A DNA stretch of 64,000 bases, from assembly GCF_007556605.1 (NCBI RefSeq), contig NZ_VJND01000005.1, positions 1 through 64,000 of the forward strand. The letters are read 5' to 3'. Position 1 is the stretch's first letter. Every line of letters starts with the position of its first letter. Shown here piece by piece: positions 51,727 to 63,789 of the stretch. The position numbers and the translations under genes were made by a program. The notes under the pieces were generated by a model. The model made no database searches. It saw only the letters and a list, made by a program, of their open reading frames with translations, and was not told the origin of the DNA. Source of the DNA: Tepidimonas sediminis. GTDB taxonomy: Bacteria > Pseudomonadota > Gammaproteobacteria > Burkholderiales > Burkholderiaceae_C.

Positions 51727-52118
51727 CGCCCCGTGCCCGGCCGCGGCTGGCGGAGTATCTGGCCCACATCCTCGAGGCCATCGAGCGCATCGACCGCTAC
51801 ACCGCCGGTCTGGACGAGGCCGGTTTTCTGGGCGAGGCGCTGGTGCAGGATGCGGTGATCCGCAACCTGGAGATCATCGGCGAGGCCAGCCACGGCATCC
51901 TGCGGCACCACCCGGAGGTGGCCGCCTCCCATCCGGAACTGCCGCTGGCGGCGGCGTACCAGATGCGCAACGCGATCGCGCACGGCTACTTCTGCGTCGA
52001 TCTGGCGATCGTCTGGCGTACCGTCCAGCGGGACCTGCCGGACCTGCGGCGCCGTGTACAGGGGCTGGCCGCCGGGCTGGATCAGGCGGGTGAGGGCGCC
52101 GAAGGCGGCTCACGCTGA
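51723..52118 (+). CDS. hepT: HEPN-domain toxin HepT
   Basis: The 131-residue all-helical HEPN protein carries the RNase motif Rx4HxY: Arg82, His87 and Tyr89 in QMRNAIAHGYF. Tyr89 is the residue that MntA adenylylates in studied systems. Other DUF86-like blocks are LAHILEAIERIDRYTAGLDE and ALVQDAVIRNLEIIGEASHG. Coupled to mntA by an ATGA overlap, it forms a complete type VII toxin-antitoxin unit. The C-terminus is Gly-rich and variable. Confidence 0.93.
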   Translation: MTPRARPRLAEYLAHILEAIERIDRYTAGLDEAGFLGEALVQDAVIRNLEIIGEASHGILRHHPEVAASHPELPLAAAYQMRNAIAHGYFCVDLAIVWRTVQRDLPDLRRRVQGLAAGLDQAGEGAEGGSR

Positions 52119-52322
52119 GCGCGGTGCGCTGGCCTACCCGGTGGCGCATGCCGGCCTGCCCTGCCTTGGCGCCACGGGGGCCCAGCCCGCCCAAGCGGTC
52201 CGCCCGCCGCGCGGGCCAATGGCCGGGGCCGGCGCGGCTCGGGGTGGCTACGATGGGGGCGGTGATGGCGGTGCGTCGCGCGGCAGGGGCCGCGCCGGCG
52301 CCGCCCGAGTGAGGAGACCCGG
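52119..52322 (+). other. Gene-free stretch between hepT and puuC
   Basis: These 204 bases are very GC-rich with short Gly/Ala/Arg-type frames only and no family match. GAGGAGA at the end is the puuC ribosome site. I see no clear promoter or terminator, although puuC needs one unless it is read from further upstream. Confidence 0.4.
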
Positions 52323-53810
52323 ATGACGACGATCCCTTCCGAGACCCTGCCGGCCTTCGACGGCCGCGCCCTCATCGACGGCCAGCGCGTCTGGGCGCGC
52401 GACGGCCAGACCTACGCCAAGCATTCGCCGGTGGATGGCCGCCTGCTGGCGGACGTCGCGCGCGGCGGCGGTGCCGACATCGACGCGGCGGTGGCGGCGG
52501 CGCGCGCGGCGTTCGAGGACGGGCGCTGGGCGCGCCAGGCGCCGGCGGCGCGCAAGCGCGTGCTGGTGCGCTGGGCCGAGCTGATCCTGGCGCATGCCGA
52601 CGAGCTGGCGCGCATGGAAACGCTGGACATGGGCAAGCCGGTGCGCTACGCGCGCAGCGTGGACGTGCACAGCGCCGCCAACTGCATCCGCTGGTACGGC
52701 GAGGCGATCGACAAGGTGTACGACGAGATCGCGCCTACCCCGCGCACCGCGCTGGCGTTGGTGACGCGCGAGCCGGTCGGGGTGGTGGGCGTCATCGTGC
52801 CGTGGAACTACCCGATGCTGATGGCGGCGTGGAAGGTCGGCCCGGCGCTGGCGGTGGGCAACAGCGTGGTGCTCAAGCCCAGCGAAAAGTCGCCGTTCAC
52901 CGCGCTGCGGCTGGCGGAGCTGGCGCTGCAGGCCGGCCTGCCGCCGGGGGTGTTCAACGTCGTGCCGGGCTTCGGGCCGGAGGCCGGCAGCGCGCTGGCG
53001 CTGCACATGGACGTGGATGCGATCGCGTTTACCGGCAGCACGCGCGTGGGCAAGCAGATCCACGTCATGGCCGGCCAGAGCAACCTCAAGCGCGCCTGGA
53101 CCGAGCTCGGCGGCAAGTCGCCGAACCTCGTGTTCGCCGACTGCCCGGACCTGGACCGCGCGGTGCAGGCGGCGGTGGGCAGCGTGTTCTTCAACCAGGG
53201 CGAAAGCTGCAACGCGCCGTCGCGGCTGTTCGTCGAGGCCTCGATCAAGGACGCGTTCCTGCAGCGGGCGCTGGAGCTGGTGCCGCGCTACCAGCCGGCC
53301 GATCCGCGCGACCCGGCCACGGTGATGGGCGCGATCGTGGACCGTCAGCAGCTCGGCACCGTGATGCGTTACATCGAGCTCGGCCAGGCCGAGGGTGCGC
53401 GGCTGCTGGCCGGCGGGCAGGCGGTGGAGCCGGTGCCGGGCGGCTGCTACGTGCAGCCCACCATCTTCGACGGCGTGCACAACGGCATGACGATCGCGCG
53501 CGAGGAGATCTTCGGCCCGGTGCTGTCGGTGATCACCTTCACCGACGCGCAGGACGCGATCCGCCAGGCCAACGACAGCATCTACGGCCTGCAGGCGGCG
53601 GTGTGGACGCGCGACCTCAACAAGGCGCACGCGGTGGCGCGCGCGCTGCGCGCCGGCACCGTGCACGTCAACCAGTACGACGAGGACGACATCACGGTGC
53701 CGTTCGGGGGCTTTCGCCAGAGCGGCATCGGGCGCGACAAGTCGCTGCACGCGCTGGACAAGTACACCGAGCTGAAGACCACCTGGATCCGGCTCGACGC
53801 GCCGTTCTGA
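52323..53810 (+). CDS. puuC: Gamma-glutamyl-gamma-aminobutyraldehyde dehydrogenase (PuuC-type ALDH)
   Basis: The 495-residue NAD(P)-dependent aldehyde dehydrogenase should oxidise gamma-glutamyl-aminobutyraldehyde, and by its family breadth also 4-aminobutyraldehyde from the SpuC route. Catalytic Glu261 lies in ELGGKSPNLVF and the nucleophile Cys296 in FFNQGESCNAPSRLFVEA. Other blocks are VGVVGVIVPWNYPMLMAAWK, AFTGSTRVGKQIHVMAGQSN, EEIFGPVLSVITF and GGFRQSGIGRDKSLHALDKY. The C-terminal SGIGRDKSLHALDKYTELKT is typical of PuuC. It is separated from the rest of the putrescine genes by selO and the toxin-antitoxin pair. Confidence 0.93.
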   Translation: MTTIPSETLPAFDGRALIDGQRVWARDGQTYAKHSPVDGRLLADVARGGGADIDAAVAAARAAFEDGRWARQAPAARKRVLVRWAELILAHADELARMETLDMGKPVRYARSVDVHSAANCIRWYGEAIDKVYDEIAPTPRTALALVTREPVGVVGVIVPWNYPMLMAAWKVGPALAVGNSVVLKPSEKSPFTALRLAELALQAGLPPGVFNVVPGFGPEAGSALALHMDVDAIAFTGSTRVGKQIHVMAGQSNLKRAWTELGGKSPNLVFADCPDLDRAVQAAVGSVFFNQGESCNAPSRLFVEASIKDAFLQRALELVPRYQPADPRDPATVMGAIVDRQQLGTVMRYIELGQAEGARLLAGGQAVEPVPGGCYVQPTIFDGVHNGMTIAREEIFGPVLSVITFTDAQDAIRQANDSIYGLQAAVWTRDLNKAHAVARALRAGTVHVNQYDEDDITVPFGGFRQSGIGRDKSLHALDKYTELKTTWIRLDAPF

Positions 53811-53884
53811 ACCGCGGCCGCGGGGCTAATGTGCGCCGGGCGCGACCAGGCGCGGTGGCCGCGCCGCTATCATGCCGGCCACCG

Positions 53885-54775
53885 ATGGCATGCCCCGCCC
53901 TGACCGCCGATGCCCCGCCCGGCCCGCCGTGGCTGCGCGCGCTGGCGCGCCTGCCGTTGCCGCTGCTGCGCGCGGCGGGCTGGCTGCTGGGCGCGGCGCT
54001 GTTCGTCGGTGGCGTGGCGCGGCGCCGCGTGGTGCTGCGCAACCTGGCGCTGTGTTTTCCGCATGCCTCGCGCCGGCGGCGGCTCGGCTGGGCTTGGCGC
54101 ACCTTCGTGCACTTCGGTCAGGCGTTCGTCGACCGCGTCTGGCTCTGGCACGCGCCGGCGGCGGTGGTGGCGCGGCGCGTGCGGCTGCAGGGGGCGGTGG
54201 AAGCGCTGCGCCAGCCCGGCCCGGTGCTGGTGTTCGCCCCGCACTTCATGGGGCTGGATGCGGCGTGGACGCGGCTGACGCAGGCCATCGAGCGCCCCTG
54301 GGCCGGCATGTACGCGCCGCAGGTCAACGCGCGGCTGGACGCCTGGGTGCGCACCGGGCGCGAGCGCTTCGGCCGGCCGCTGACGGTGTCGCGCCGCGAC
54401 GGCACGCGCGGGCTGGCGCGCGCGCTGCGCGCCGGGTACGCCGTCTACCTGTTGCCGGACATGGACTTGGGGCGCGAGGCGGCGGTGTTCGCGCCGTTCT
54501 TCGGCGTGCCGGCGGCCACGGTGACGTCGCTGGGCCGGCTGGCGGCGCTGGGCGGCGCGCCGGTGGTGCCGGTGATCGGCCGGCTGGACGCGCGCGGCTA
54601 CACGGTGCAGGTGCTTCCGCCGCTGGCGGGTTTTCCGACCGGGGACGACGCGGCCGACGCCGCGCGCATGAACGCCGAGCTGCAACGCTGGATCGAGGCC
54701 GACCCGGGGCAGTACCATTGGCTGCACCGGCGCTTCAAGACCCGCCCGCCGGGAGAGGCGGACGTCTACCGCTAG
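53885..54775 (+). CDS. Lipid A biosynthesis lauroyl/myristoyl-type acyltransferase (LpxL/HtrB family)
   Basis: The 296-residue membrane-bound enzyme has one N-terminal hydrophobic segment (LLRAAGWLLGAALFVGGVA) and the HtrB/LpxL catalytic motif Hx4D in HFMGLDAAW. Other blocks are RNLALCFPHASRRRRLGWAW, YAPQVNARLDAWVRTGRERF and LLPDMDLGREAAVFAPFFGV. It should add a secondary acyl chain to lipid A at the inner membrane. Which chain cannot be told. ATG 53885 begins the conserved region. It stands alone after puuC; the FNR-type gene follows after 24 bases and may be co-transcribed. Confidence 0.9.
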   Translation: MACPALTADAPPGPPWLRALARLPLPLLRAAGWLLGAALFVGGVARRRVVLRNLALCFPHASRRRRLGWAWRTFVHFGQAFVDRVWLWHAPAAVVARRVRLQGAVEALRQPGPVLVFAPHFMGLDAAWTRLTQAIERPWAGMYAPQVNARLDAWVRTGRERFGRPLTVSRRDGTRGLARALRAGYAVYLLPDMDLGREAAVFAPFFGVPAATVTSLGRLAALGGAPVVPVIGRLDARGYTVQVLPPLAGFPTGDDAADAARMNAELQRWIEADPGQYHWLHRRFKTRPPGEADVYR

Positions 54776-54799
54776 CGCCGCCTGCCGAGGAGCCCGACG

Positions 54800-55489
54800 A
54801 TGCCGCCCGCCTCGCCCTGCAACCGCTGCGCCACCCAGTCGGTCTGCGCGCTGCGGCCGCTGCTGCGCCAGCCGGGGCTGGACGAGGCCTACGTGCGCGA
54901 GCGCCGCCTGGCGCCCGACGAGACGCTGCTGGCGCAGGGCGTGCCGTCGCGCCACCTGCACGCGATCAAGGTGGGCGCGCTGCTGCTGCGGCGCAACCCG
55001 GGCGTTGGCGGCCCGCGCGCGGTGGCGGTGCTGGGCGCAGGCCACGCGCTGAGCCTGCGCGCGCTGGTGGCCGAAGGGCCGGGCGCGGACGCCGTGGCGG
55101 TGCTGCCGACGCGCGTGTGCGAGCTGCCGCTGGCGATGGTGCGCCCGGGCGTGCGCCAGTCGCCGGAAGTGGCCGGTTGGCTGGTGCGGCACCAGCTGCG
55201 CGTGACCGAGACGCTGGCGGACTGGGCCGCGGTGGCGCGCCTGCCCGATGCGCTGTCGCGCGTGGCGGCCACCGTGCAGCTGCTGGGGCGCGAGCAGGGC
55301 ACGCGCGAGATCGGGTTGCCGCCGCGCGACGATCTGGCCGAGCTGTGCGGCTGCGCGCCGGAGACCACCTCGCGCATGCTGGCGCGGTTGGAGCGCGACG
55401 GGCTGGTGCTTCGCCTGGGTCGCCGGCGGCTGCAATGGTTCGGGCCCGGCCCGGACCTTGGGAAAACCGGGGGGGGGGGGATGGGCTGA
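54800..55489 (+). CDS. FNR-type Crp/Fnr transcriptional regulator with 4Fe-4S ligands and a poly-G 3' end
   Basis: The 229-residue regulator keeps all four FNR-type cluster ligands: Cys7, Cys10 and Cys16 in CNRCATQSVC (C-x2-C-x5-C) and Cys107 in RVCELP, so it should sense oxygen through a 4Fe-4S cluster. The helix-turn-helix is DDLAELCGCAPETTSRMLAR; the recognition E-T-T-S-R keeps the Glu, Ser and Arg that read TTGAT in FNR. The cAMP-type fold is more divergent than in housekeeping FNR, so it may be a paralogue. The gene ends in 12 consecutive G, giving the tail GKTGGGGMG; slippage would swap the C-terminus (see repeat at 55469). GAGGAG precedes the ATG. Confidence 0.9.
   Translation: MPPASPCNRCATQSVCALRPLLRQPGLDEAYVRERRLAPDETLLAQGVPSRHLHAIKVGALLLRRNPGVGGPRAVAVLGAGHALSLRALVAEGPGADAVAVLPTRVCELPLAMVRPGVRQSPEVAGWLVRHQLRVTETLADWAAVARLPDALSRVAATVQLLGREQGTREIGLPPRDDLAELCGCAPETTSRMLARLERDGLVLRLGRRRLQWFGPGPDLGKTGGGGMG
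55469..55480 (+). repeat. 12-base poly-G tract inside the end of the FNR-type gene
   Basis: Twelve consecutive G bases encode the four Gly before the terminal MG. One extra G shifts to a frame ending at 55512 with DGLIAHQDSW, and one fewer shifts to a frame ending at 55577 with a basic tail of about 26 more residues. A run this long is prone to slipped-strand change and to sequencing error. Confidence 0.75.
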
Positions 55490-55572
55490 TCGCCCATCAA
55501 GATTCATGGTGACCTCACGTACACCGCGAAGCTTCCGTTTTGGTGGCTTGAGACGCCGCGAACCGCATCGGG

Positions 55573-55588
55573 AGTGACTTTCGTCACT
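55573..55588 (+). promoter_or_regulatory. CRP/FNR-type dyad upstream of the chemoreceptor
   Basis: AGTGACTTTCGTCACT contains GTGA-N6-TCAC, the half-site layout of CRP-family operators, as a perfect 6-base dyad with a 4-base centre. It lies about 100 bases before the chemoreceptor gene and 84 past the FNR-type stop. A TTGACT at about 55606 downstream is a possible -35. Confidence 0.45.
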
Positions 55589-55688
55589 TTGGAGTCAGTA
55601 TTGGTTTGACTTTTAGCACATTGTTGCACATTGGCCGACGAAGGAAGGCCATACTGGGCGGTCCCGGCGCAGTTTTCAGGAGGGGGCC

Positions 55689-57350
55689 ATGCGCATCAAC
55701 CAGCCCGTCACCCAGCGTGAGTTCCCGTTCGACGGTCGCCAGACGCTGCTGTCGACCACCGACCCCAAGGGCCGCATCACCTACGCCAACTCGGCCTTCA
55801 TCGCCGTCAGCGGCTTCGACGTCGCCGAGCTGACCGGCCAGCCGCACAACATCGTGCGCCATCCGGACATGCCGCCGGAGGCCTTCGCCGACATGTGGGC
55901 CACGATCAAGGGCGGCGAGTCGTGGACGGCGCTGGTGAAGAACCGGCGCAAGGACGGCGACCACTACTGGGTGCGCGCCAACGCCACGCCGATGGTGCGC
56001 GACGGTCAGCTGGCCGGCTACCTGTCGGTGCGCACCGCGCCGACGCGCGCCGAGATCGAGGCCGCCGAGGCGCTGTACCGGCGCTTTCGCGAGGGGCGCG
56101 CGCAGGGGCTGGCGTTCCACAAGGGCCTGATCGTGCGCACCGGCTGGCAGGCCTGGCGCAGCCTGCCGCAGCGGCTGTCCACCGCGGCGCGCATCCGCCT
56201 GGCGGTGTGGGGCACGGCGCTGCTGCCGGTGCTGGTGGGCGCGGTGATGGCGATGCTCGGCGGCTCGTGGGCGGCCGAGGGCGTGGTGGCCGCCGCCGCC
56301 GTGCTGGCCGCGCTGCTCGCGGACGTGTTCCTGATGCGCCAGATCGTCGTGCCGCTGCGCGCCATCCGCCGCCAGGCGCAGGCCGTGGCCAGCGGCTCGC
56401 CGGGCGAGAACCTCAACCTCAACCGGGTGGACGACATCGGCATGGTGCTGCGCGCGATCAACCAGTCGGGGCTGAACCTGCGCGCGCTGGTGGACGACGT
56501 GGCGCAGCAGGTCGGGGGCCTGGGCACCGTGGCCGAGCAGATCGCGCAGGGCAACGAGGACCTGTCGGCGCGCACCGAGAGCAACGCCGCGAGCCTGGAG
56601 CAGACCGCCGCCTCGATGGAGCAGCTCACCGCCACCGTCAGGCACAACGCCGACAGCGCGCAGCAGGCCAGTCAGCTCGCCACCAGCGCCAGCAGCGTGG
56701 CCGCCGCCGGCGGCGAGGTGGTGCAGGACGTGGTGCGCACGATGGAGCGCATCACCGCCAGCTCCCAGCGCATCGAGCAGATCGTCGCCGTCATCGACAG
56801 CATCGCCTTCCAGACCAACATCCTGGCGCTCAACGCCGCGGTGGAGGCGGCGCGTGCGGGCGAAGCCGGCCGCGGCTTTGCGGTGGTGGCCGGCGAGGTG
56901 CGGCAGCTGGCGCAGCGCAGCGCCGACGCCGCCAAGGAGATCAAGGCGCTGATCCAGGGCAGCGTGGCCGAGGTGCGCGGCGGCGCCGAGCTGGTGGCGC
57001 AGGCCGGCGCGCGCATGGGCGAGATCGTCGAGCAGGTGCGCCAGGTCACGCAGCTGGTCAACGAGATCTCCGCCGCCAGCGCCGAGCAGTCCAGCGGCGT
57101 GGCGCAGGTCGGCGAGGCGGTGGCGCAGCTGGACCAGAACACCCAGAGCAACGCCGCGCTGGTGGAGGAGATGGCCGCCGCGGCGCGCAGCCTGCACCAG
57201 CAGGCCGAGCGGTTGGGCGAGGCGGTGGCGGTGTGGCGCGGCGGCGCGGCGGCCGTCCGTGCCGCCGCCGTGCCGGCCAGGTGGGACGATACCGCCGTCA
57301 ACCGGCCGCTGCCGCGCGAGGCCCATGCCGCCGCGCGCAAGGCGGCCTGA
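55689..57350 (+). CDS. Aer-like methyl-accepting chemotaxis protein with N-terminal PAS domain
   Basis: The 553-residue receptor has a cytoplasmic PAS domain (about residues 10-120: [56 protein letters not shown]), two close hydrophobic segments ([20 protein letters not shown] and [18 protein letters not shown]), HAMP ([20 protein letters not shown]) and a signalling domain with [40 protein letters not shown] and [19 protein letters not shown]. This is the Aer layout, where PAS binds FAD and reads redox state or oxygen; ligand is inferred. No C-terminal docking pentapeptide is seen. AGGAGGGG precedes the ATG. Confidence 0.94.
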   Translation: MRINQPVTQREFPFDGRQTLLSTTDPKGRITYANSAFIAVSGFDVAELTGQPHNIVRHPDMPPEAFADMWATIKGGESWTALVKNRRKDGDHYWVRANATPMVRDGQLAGYLSVRTAPTRAEIEAAEALYRRFREGRAQGLAFHKGLIVRTGWQAWRSLPQRLSTAARIRLAVWGTALLPVLVGAVMAMLGGSWAAEGVVAAAAVLAALLADVFLMRQIVVPLRAIRRQAQAVASGSPGENLNLNRVDDIGMVLRAINQSGLNLRALVDDVAQQVGGLGTVAEQIAQGNEDLSARTESNAASLEQTAASMEQLTATVRHNADSAQQASQLATSASSVAAAGGEVVQDVVRTMERITASSQRIEQIVAVIDSIAFQTNILALNAAVEAARAGEAGRGFAVVAGEVRQLAQRSADAAKEIKALIQGSVAEVRGGAELVAQAGARMGEIVEQVRQVTQLVNEISAASAEQSSGVAQVGEAVAQLDQNTQSNAALVEEMAAAARSLHQQAERLGEAVAVWRGGAAAVRAAAVPARWDDTAVNRPLPREAHAAARKAA

Positions 57351-57377
57351 GCCCGGCGCCGCTGGGGAGGGCTGGCG

Positions 57378-59182
57378 ATGGGCTCGCTGCACGGGGAGCG
57401 GGACGCCGCGGCGGTGGTGGTGCACGAGCGGCTGCGCGAGGCGCTGGCCAGCGCCGAGTTCGGCGAGGGCTGCGCCGAGCTGGGCGAGGCGATCGTGGCC
57501 GCCGCGCCCGATGCCGTGCTGCTGGTGGACGCGCAGGGCACGATCGTGCTGGCCAACGCGGCGGTGCAGGGGCTGACCGGCCACCCGCCGCAGGCGCTGG
57601 TGGGCTGCCCGCTGGACGAACTGCTGCCGTTCGGGCTGGCCGGGCGCCACCGCCAGTGGGTGCAGCAGTTTTTTCGCCATCCGCACAGCCGGCCGATGGG
57701 GCGGGTGCCGAACCTGCGGCTGCGCCACCGCGACGGCCACGAGGTGCCGGTGGACATCGCGCTCGGGGTGTGCGAGGTGGCCGGCGCGCGCTGCGCGGTG
57801 GTCTTCATGCGCGACGTCACCGAGGCGCGCCGCATGGCCGAGGCGCTGCGCCACCAGGCCACGCACGATGCGCTGACCGGCCTGGTCAACCGCGCCCAGC
57901 TGCACGAGCTGCTGCGGTTGTCGGTGCTGCAGACGCAGCGCGGCGGCCGCCGCGGCGCGGTGCTGCTGGTGGACCTGGACGACTTCAAGGGCATCAACGA
58001 CGGTTACGGACACGTGGCCGGCGACCGCGTGCTCATCGAGGTGGCGCGCCGGCTGCGCGCCAGCGTGCGCGGCGCCGACGTGGTGGCGCGCCTGGGCGGC
58101 GACGAGTTCGTCGTGCTGCTGTCGGAGGTGACCGACGGCGCGGCGGCCGAGCGCGTGGCGGCCAAGCTGCTGCAGGCGCTGGCGCAGCCGTTCGCGCTCG
58201 ACCATGCCGAGGTGGGCCTGGGCGCCTCGGTCGGCGTGGCGCTGTTTCCGGACGACGCCGCCGATGCCGAGGCGCTGCTGCGCTGCGCCGACCTGGCGAT
58301 GTACGCCGCCAAGGAGGCCGGCCGCCGCGGCGTGGCGCGCTACGCGCCGGCGATGGCCGCCGCGCTGGACGAGCGCGTGCGCGTGCACGAGCGGCTGCAG
58401 CACGCGCTGCGCCACGGCGGCCTGCAGCTGCACTACCAGCCGCAGCTGGACCTGTCCGACGGCCGCGTGCGCACGGTGGAGGCGCTGCTGCGCTGGCACG
58501 ACCCCGTGCTGGGGGCCGTGCCGCCGGCGCGCTGCATCGCGGTGGCGGAGAGCAGCGGCCTGATCGTGCCGCTGGGCGACTGGGTGCTGGAGCAGGCGTG
58601 CCGGCAGGCGCGCGGCTGGCGCGCGCAGGGCGCGGAGGTGCGCGTCGCGGTCAACCTCTCGCCGCAGCAGTTCCGGCTGGGCGATCTGCCGCAGCGCGTG
58701 CAGGGCGCGCTGCAGCGCCATGGCCTGCCGGGCGCGGCGCTGGAGCTGGAGATCACCGAATCGCAGGCCATGGCCGATCCGGTGCAGGCGCGCGCCACGC
58801 TGCAGCAGCTCATGGCGCAGGGGGTGCAGCTGGCGCTGGACGATTTCGGCACCGGGCACTCGTCGCTGGCGCAGCTCAAGCGCCTGCCGCTGCACCGCAT
58901 CAAGATCGACCGCGAGTTCGTGCGTGGCATTCCGCATGACGCCACCGACGGTGCGGTGGTGCGCGGCGTGGCGCGGCTGGCGCGGCTGCTGCGCCTGCAG
59001 ACCGTGGCCGAGGGGGTCGAGACGCAGGCCCAGCGTTGGCACCTGCGGCGCCACGGGGTCGACGCCATCCAAGGCTGGCTGCTGGCCCCAGCGCTGCCGG
59101 CGCACGAGGTGGCGCGCTGGTTCGGTCCGGCACTGCCTTGGTATGAGGCCGGCCCGCAGGCGGTTCCGGCAACAATCGCCGC

Positions 59183-59186
<4 letters not shown>
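57378..59186 (+). CDS. PAS-GGDEF-EAL c-di-GMP cyclase/phosphodiesterase
   Basis: The 602-residue protein has an N-terminal PAS domain (about residues 30-150: IVAAAPDAVLLVDAQGTIVL, FFRHPHSRPMGR, RLRHRDGHEVPVDIALGVCE), a GGDEF domain with intact GGDEF at 240-244 and an RxxD inhibitory site (Arg231, Asp234), and an EAL domain with Glu368 in VEALLRW, then VNLSPQQF, LELEITESQAMA, LDDFGTGHSSLAQLKR, HRIKIDREFV and VAEGVET. All catalytic motifs look intact, so both making and breaking c-di-GMP are possible. The PAS domain may set the balance. Its stop overlaps the hybrid kinase start (ATGA). Confidence 0.94.
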
Positions 59187-62700
<3,514 letters not shown>

Positions 62701-62704
<4 letters not shown>

Positions 62705-63768
62705 GCCTGATGATGCAACACGCCCGCCTGATGCTGGTGGATGACGAGCCGGCCAACCTGCGCCTGCTGCAGCGCATGCTGGCCAGCCACGGCTACACCA
62801 ACGTCGAGGCGATCCAGGACCCGCGCGAGGTGCTGCCGCGCTACCGCGCGCAGCGCCCGGATCTGATCCTGCTCGACCTCAACATGCCGCACCTGAGCGG
62901 CTTCGAGGTGATGGCGCAGCTGCGCGCGCTGGCCGACCCGCTGCTGCCGCCGATCGTCGTGCTGACCGCGCAGCCCGGGCGGGACTTCCTGCTGCGGGCG
63001 CTCGACGCCGGTGCGCGCGACTACCTGACCAAGCCGTTCGACCTCAACGAGCTGGCGATGCGCGTGCGCAACCTGCTGCAGGCGCACCTGGCGCACCGGC
63101 TGCTGCATGACCAGGCGGCGACGCTGGAGGCGCTGGTGCGGGAGCGCACCGAGGAGGTGCGGCGCACGCGGCTGCAGGTGGTGCAACGGCTCGGCCGTGC
63201 AGCCGAATACCGCGACGAGGAGACCGGCCACCACATCCTGCGCATGAGCCACATGGCCGCGCACCTGGCGCGCACGGTCGGCTGGGACGACGCGGCCGTG
63301 GAGCTGATGCTGCACGCCGCGCCGATGCACGACATCGGCAAGATCGGCATCCCCGACGCGGTGCTGCTCAAGCCGGGGCGCTTCGAGCCGCACGAGTGGG
63401 AGATCATGAAGACCCACGCCACCATCGGCGCGCAACTGCTCGACGGCGACGATTCGGACCTGCTGCGCATGGCGCGCGACATCGCCTGGACGCACCATGA
63501 GAAGTGGGACGGCAGCGGTTACCCGCGCGGCCTGGCCGGCGAGGACATTCCGGAGGCCGGGCGCATCGTCGCGCTGGCGGACGTGTTCGATGCGCTGACC
63601 TCGGCGCGGCCGTACAAGCGCGCCTGGCCGGTGGAGGAGGCGGTGGCGCTGCTGCGCGAGCAGCGCGGGCGGCACTTCGAGCCGCGCCTGGTGGATGCCT
63701 TTCTCGATGAGCTGCCGGCGATGCTGGCGATCCGCGCGCGCTGGGCCGAGCCGGCGCCGGCGGCCTGA
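62701..63768 (+). CDS. Response regulator with HD-GYP c-di-GMP phosphodiesterase output
   Basis: The 355-residue protein has a receiver (MLVDDEPANLRLLQRMLASH, phospho-acceptor Asp59 in LILLDLNMPHLSGF, Lys in ARDYLTKPFDLNELAMRV), a coiled linker (LEALVRERTEEVRRTRLQVV) and an HD-GYP domain with the catalytic His210-Asp211 in MHDIGKIGIPDAVLLKPGR and the GYP motif at 273-275 in HHEKWDGSGYPRGLAGED. HD-GYP enzymes hydrolyse c-di-GMP, usually to GMP. It begins in the hybrid kinase stop codon and is the likely output of that kinase. Confidence 0.95.
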
Positions 63769-63789
63769 ACGGTCCAGCCGCTGCGGGCC

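Noticed and set aside
46454-51790. A 1,778-codon open frame on the minus strand, opposite the polyamine transporter and selO genes
   Set aside because: It is the mirror of well-supported plus-strand genes; its product is low-complexity Arg/Gly/His/Gln-rich sequence without a recognisable family, as expected of antisense frames in GC-rich DNA.
55484-55496. TGAT...ATCA resembling an FNR box at the end of the FNR-type gene
   Set aside because: The spacing between the halves is one base too long for TTGAT-N4-ATCAA, and it overlaps the coding end.
55600-55660. Possible flagellar sigma factor promoter before the chemoreceptor (GGCCGACGAAG near 55634)
   Set aside because: The -10 resembles GCCGATAA only partly and no TAAA-type -35 is found at the right distance.
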